DNA of 64,000 nucleotides from Lactobacillales bacterium (lineage in GTDB: Bacteria; Bacillota; Bacilli; Lactobacillales; Streptococcaceae): contig JAISJD010000050.1 of the NCBI GenBank assembly GCA_031261705.1, positions 62,001 to 126,000 of the forward strand, given 5' to 3'. How positions within the stretch are numbered: the first letter of the stretch is position 1; every line of letters begins with the position of its first letter. Made by a program: the position numbers and the translations under genes. A model generated the notes under the pieces. The model made no database searches. It saw only the letters and a list, made by a program, of their open reading frames with translations, and was not told the origin of the DNA. Positions 62,456 through 64,000 of this stretch are shown here, in pieces.

Positions 62456-63405
62456 TTAGCACTCGACCTTTCTTTCAGTAGTCTGCCAACGAAATAACAG
62501 CCTCCTGCAAATTCTATAACCACACTCAATGTTGTATTTAATTTAAAGACATGCTCAACCAAAAATTGTCCTAAAACTAATAATAAAATCGCTAACAAGC
62601 TGCCGCCAAAAAACAACTCTTTATGACGGAAAGTCTGCATAAACTGATAGCAGCTATTGGCAACAATAAAACCTAAAAATGTCGTAGGCCCAACTAAAGC
62701 AGTCGCTACACCAACTAGCGTGCTCACAGCCAGTAAGACTAAAAACTGGATAGTATCTAGCTTTACCCCAAGATTTATCGCCTGATGATTACCTAAATGC
62801 AACACATCTAATGTTGGACTCAAATACCAAAGAAACCCGCACATGACGAAAATTAACAATGCTGCAATTCCTAGATACTTGCTATTCACATTTCCAAAAC
62901 TAGCAAACAGTTTCCCTTGTAACAAACTGAACTCATTAGGATCCATAACCACCTGTAAGAATGAGCTGATATTATGAAAGAAAGTTCCCAAAATCATACC
63001 AATCATCAATAATAAAAATAAATTATTATGACTCTTACGTAAGAAAAAGTGAGCAAGTAAGACACTTCCACCTACCATGAGTAGAATATTTCCTAAAAAT
63101 TGACCGATTGACTCATTTCCTAATACACGGTCGCCACCAAGAAAAAAAACTAACATTGTTTGCACAAGGACATATAGCGAATCTAAGCCAAGGATATTGG
63201 GAGTCAATAACCTATTTTGTGTCAACGTTTGAAAACTAATCGTTGAAAAGCTCGTCGCAATTCCAACAAGCAGAAAAGCAATTAACCGCTTTCCTCGAAT
63301 TTCCCAAGCAAACGCAAAGTTTCCATAGGTGTGATACGTCAGATATAAAGCACAGGCAAGAATGATTGCCACAACTAAAAGAAATTTCTTCATTCCAAGT
63401 TTCAT
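62452..63405 (-). CDS. yclO: Siderophore ABC importer permease (YclO-like)
   Basis: A FecCD-type permease with about nine spans (317 residues). LLVGIATSFSTISFQTLTQNRLLTPNILGLDSLYVL-like start region and the cytoplasmic segment GPTTFLGFIVANSCYQ fit the family. It pairs with the next gene to form the pore. Overlaps that gene by 4 bp and the ATPase gene by 4 bp. Confidence 0.93.
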   Translation of the reverse strand: MKLGMKKFLLVVAIILACALYLTYHTYGNFAFAWEIRGKRLIAFLLVGIATSFSTISFQTLTQNRLLTPNILGLDSLYVLVQTMLVFFLGGDRVLGNESIGQFLGNILLMVGGSVLLAHFFLRKSHNNLFLLLMIGMILGTFFHNISSFLQVVMDPNEFSLLQGKLFASFGNVNSKYLGIAALLIFVMCGFLWYLSPTLDVLHLGNHQAINLGVKLDTIQFLVLLAVSTLVGVATALVGPTTFLGFIVANSCYQFMQTFRHKELFFGGSLLAILLLVLGQFLVEHVFKLNTTLSVVIEFAGGCYFVGRLLKERSSAN

Positions 63406-64000
63406 GCTGCCTGCCCCCTAACTTCCTTCATCAATAACCCAAGGAACAGGACACTTCCAATACAGCCTACAACCAAGCTCACGGGTACCTCATAAGGCGC
63501 AATCACCACGCGAGCTATCAGATCGCACACTACTAAGAATGCGGCTCCAAAAAATGCGGTAAACTTGAGTGTTCGCTTCATCTGATCTCCATATCTTAGC
63601 GAAACCAAATTAGGCACCACGACACCTAAAAAGGAAATACTCCCAACCATAACAAGCACTAAGGCACTGGCAAGAGCAACTATCCCAATCCCGAGTAGGC
63701 GTGTTTTCTGATAATGCACCCCCAGATTCGTTGCTAAATCCTCACCCATTCCCACTATCGTAAACTGATAAGCGAAAAGATAAACAAGGAAAAAAAGTGG
63801 AATCGTCAGATAAACCAGCTCATAGCTCCCTCGTGTGACCGTTGAAAAATTTCCTTGTAGCCAAGACGACATATTCTGCACCACTTGATATTGATAAGCA
63901 AAAAAGGTCGCAATGGAACCAACGATATTTCCAAACATCACACCAACCAATGGAACCATAATCGAGTTTTTAGTTGGTAATAAACGGGATAAAAAAAGGA
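63402..64000 (-). CDS. yclN: Siderophore ABC importer permease (YclN-like), partial
   Basis: The second FecCD permease. The frame is open through position 64000 (SRLLPTKNSIMVPLVG), so the start lies outside the window; an internal ATG at 63959 is not the start. The segment SISFLGVVVPNLVSLRYG is the conserved EAA-like loop contacting the ATPase. With yclO, yclP and yclQ it forms a complete importer. Confidence 0.92.
   Translation of the reverse strand, partial: LFLSRLLPTKNSIMVPLVGVMFGNIVGSIATFFAYQYQVVQNMSSWLQGNFSTVTRGSYELVYLTIPLFFLVYLFAYQFTIVGMGEDLATNLGVHYQKTRLLGIGIVALASALVLVMVGSISFLGVVVPNLVSLRYGDQMKRTLKFTAFFGAAFLVVCDLIARVVIAPYEVPVSLVVGCIGSVLFLGLLMKEVRGQAA

Overview
The window comes from an AT-rich, low-GC Gram-positive of the order Lactobacillales, most likely the family Enterococcaceae (Enterococcus, Vagococcus or a relative). 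The grounds are: a division and cell-wall (dcw) cluster in the order DUF3397, mraZ, rsmH, ftsL, PASTA-type PBP, mraY, murD, murG, divIB, ftsA, ftsZ; the order folD, xseA, xseB, ispA, tlyA, argR, recN with no dxs beside ispA, which suggests mevalonate-derived isoprenoids; an Asp23-family gene between efp and nusB; and a WxL/DUF916 cell-surface cluster, a hallmark of enterococci, listeriae and lactobacilli. Species-level placement cannot be made from this sequence alone.

Layout. Positions 1-11.4 kb (minus strand) hold the dcw cluster with a MraZ operator at its head and an internal terminator between mraY and murD. At 11.5-12.7 kb on the plus strand are a CorA-like transporter and a 39-residue membrane protein. 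At 12.7-22 kb (minus) is a block of housekeeping genes (recN to efp and a proline peptidase). At 22.1-26.9 kb lies a leuABCD operon with a classical leucine leader-peptide attenuator. At 27-36 kb is a mixed region: two small unknown genes, a lipoprotein histidine phosphatase, ahpC, a lactate-dehydrogenase-like gene with a TDT transporter and a divergent LysR regulator, an AraC regulator fused to a glycosidase-like domain, and an M20 peptidase.

From 36.2 to 55 kb the content is accessory. A 940-bp two-gene segment is framed by near-perfect 22-bp inverted repeats. A two-gene unit encodes a DivIVA-tail-like coiled-coil protein and a protein with 13 tandem Glu-Glu-Val triplets. An EutH-like permease stands without other eut genes. 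A roughly 12-kb WxL-type surface cluster (40.9-52.8 kb) encodes a DUF916 protein, a sortase-type protein, a WxL protein and three large related secreted proteins that carry neither a WxL domain nor a sortase motif; one has an L-type lectin-like domain. A 248-bp MITE-like element with perfect 24-bp terminal inverted repeats sits 63 bp upstream of that cluster.

From 55 to 64 kb the content is again ordinary: a small unknown protein, a YihY/BrkB membrane protein, methionine aminopeptidase, flavodoxin, an M29 aminopeptidase, a TetR regulator, and a YclNOPQ-type siderophore ABC importer that runs off the window end. No rRNA, tRNA, CRISPR array or prophage was seen.

The most promising undescribed systems are the WxL-less triplet of large surface proteins with its associated small genes, and the EEV-repeat/DivIVA-like pair. 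The best-supported regulatory discovery is the leucine attenuator.
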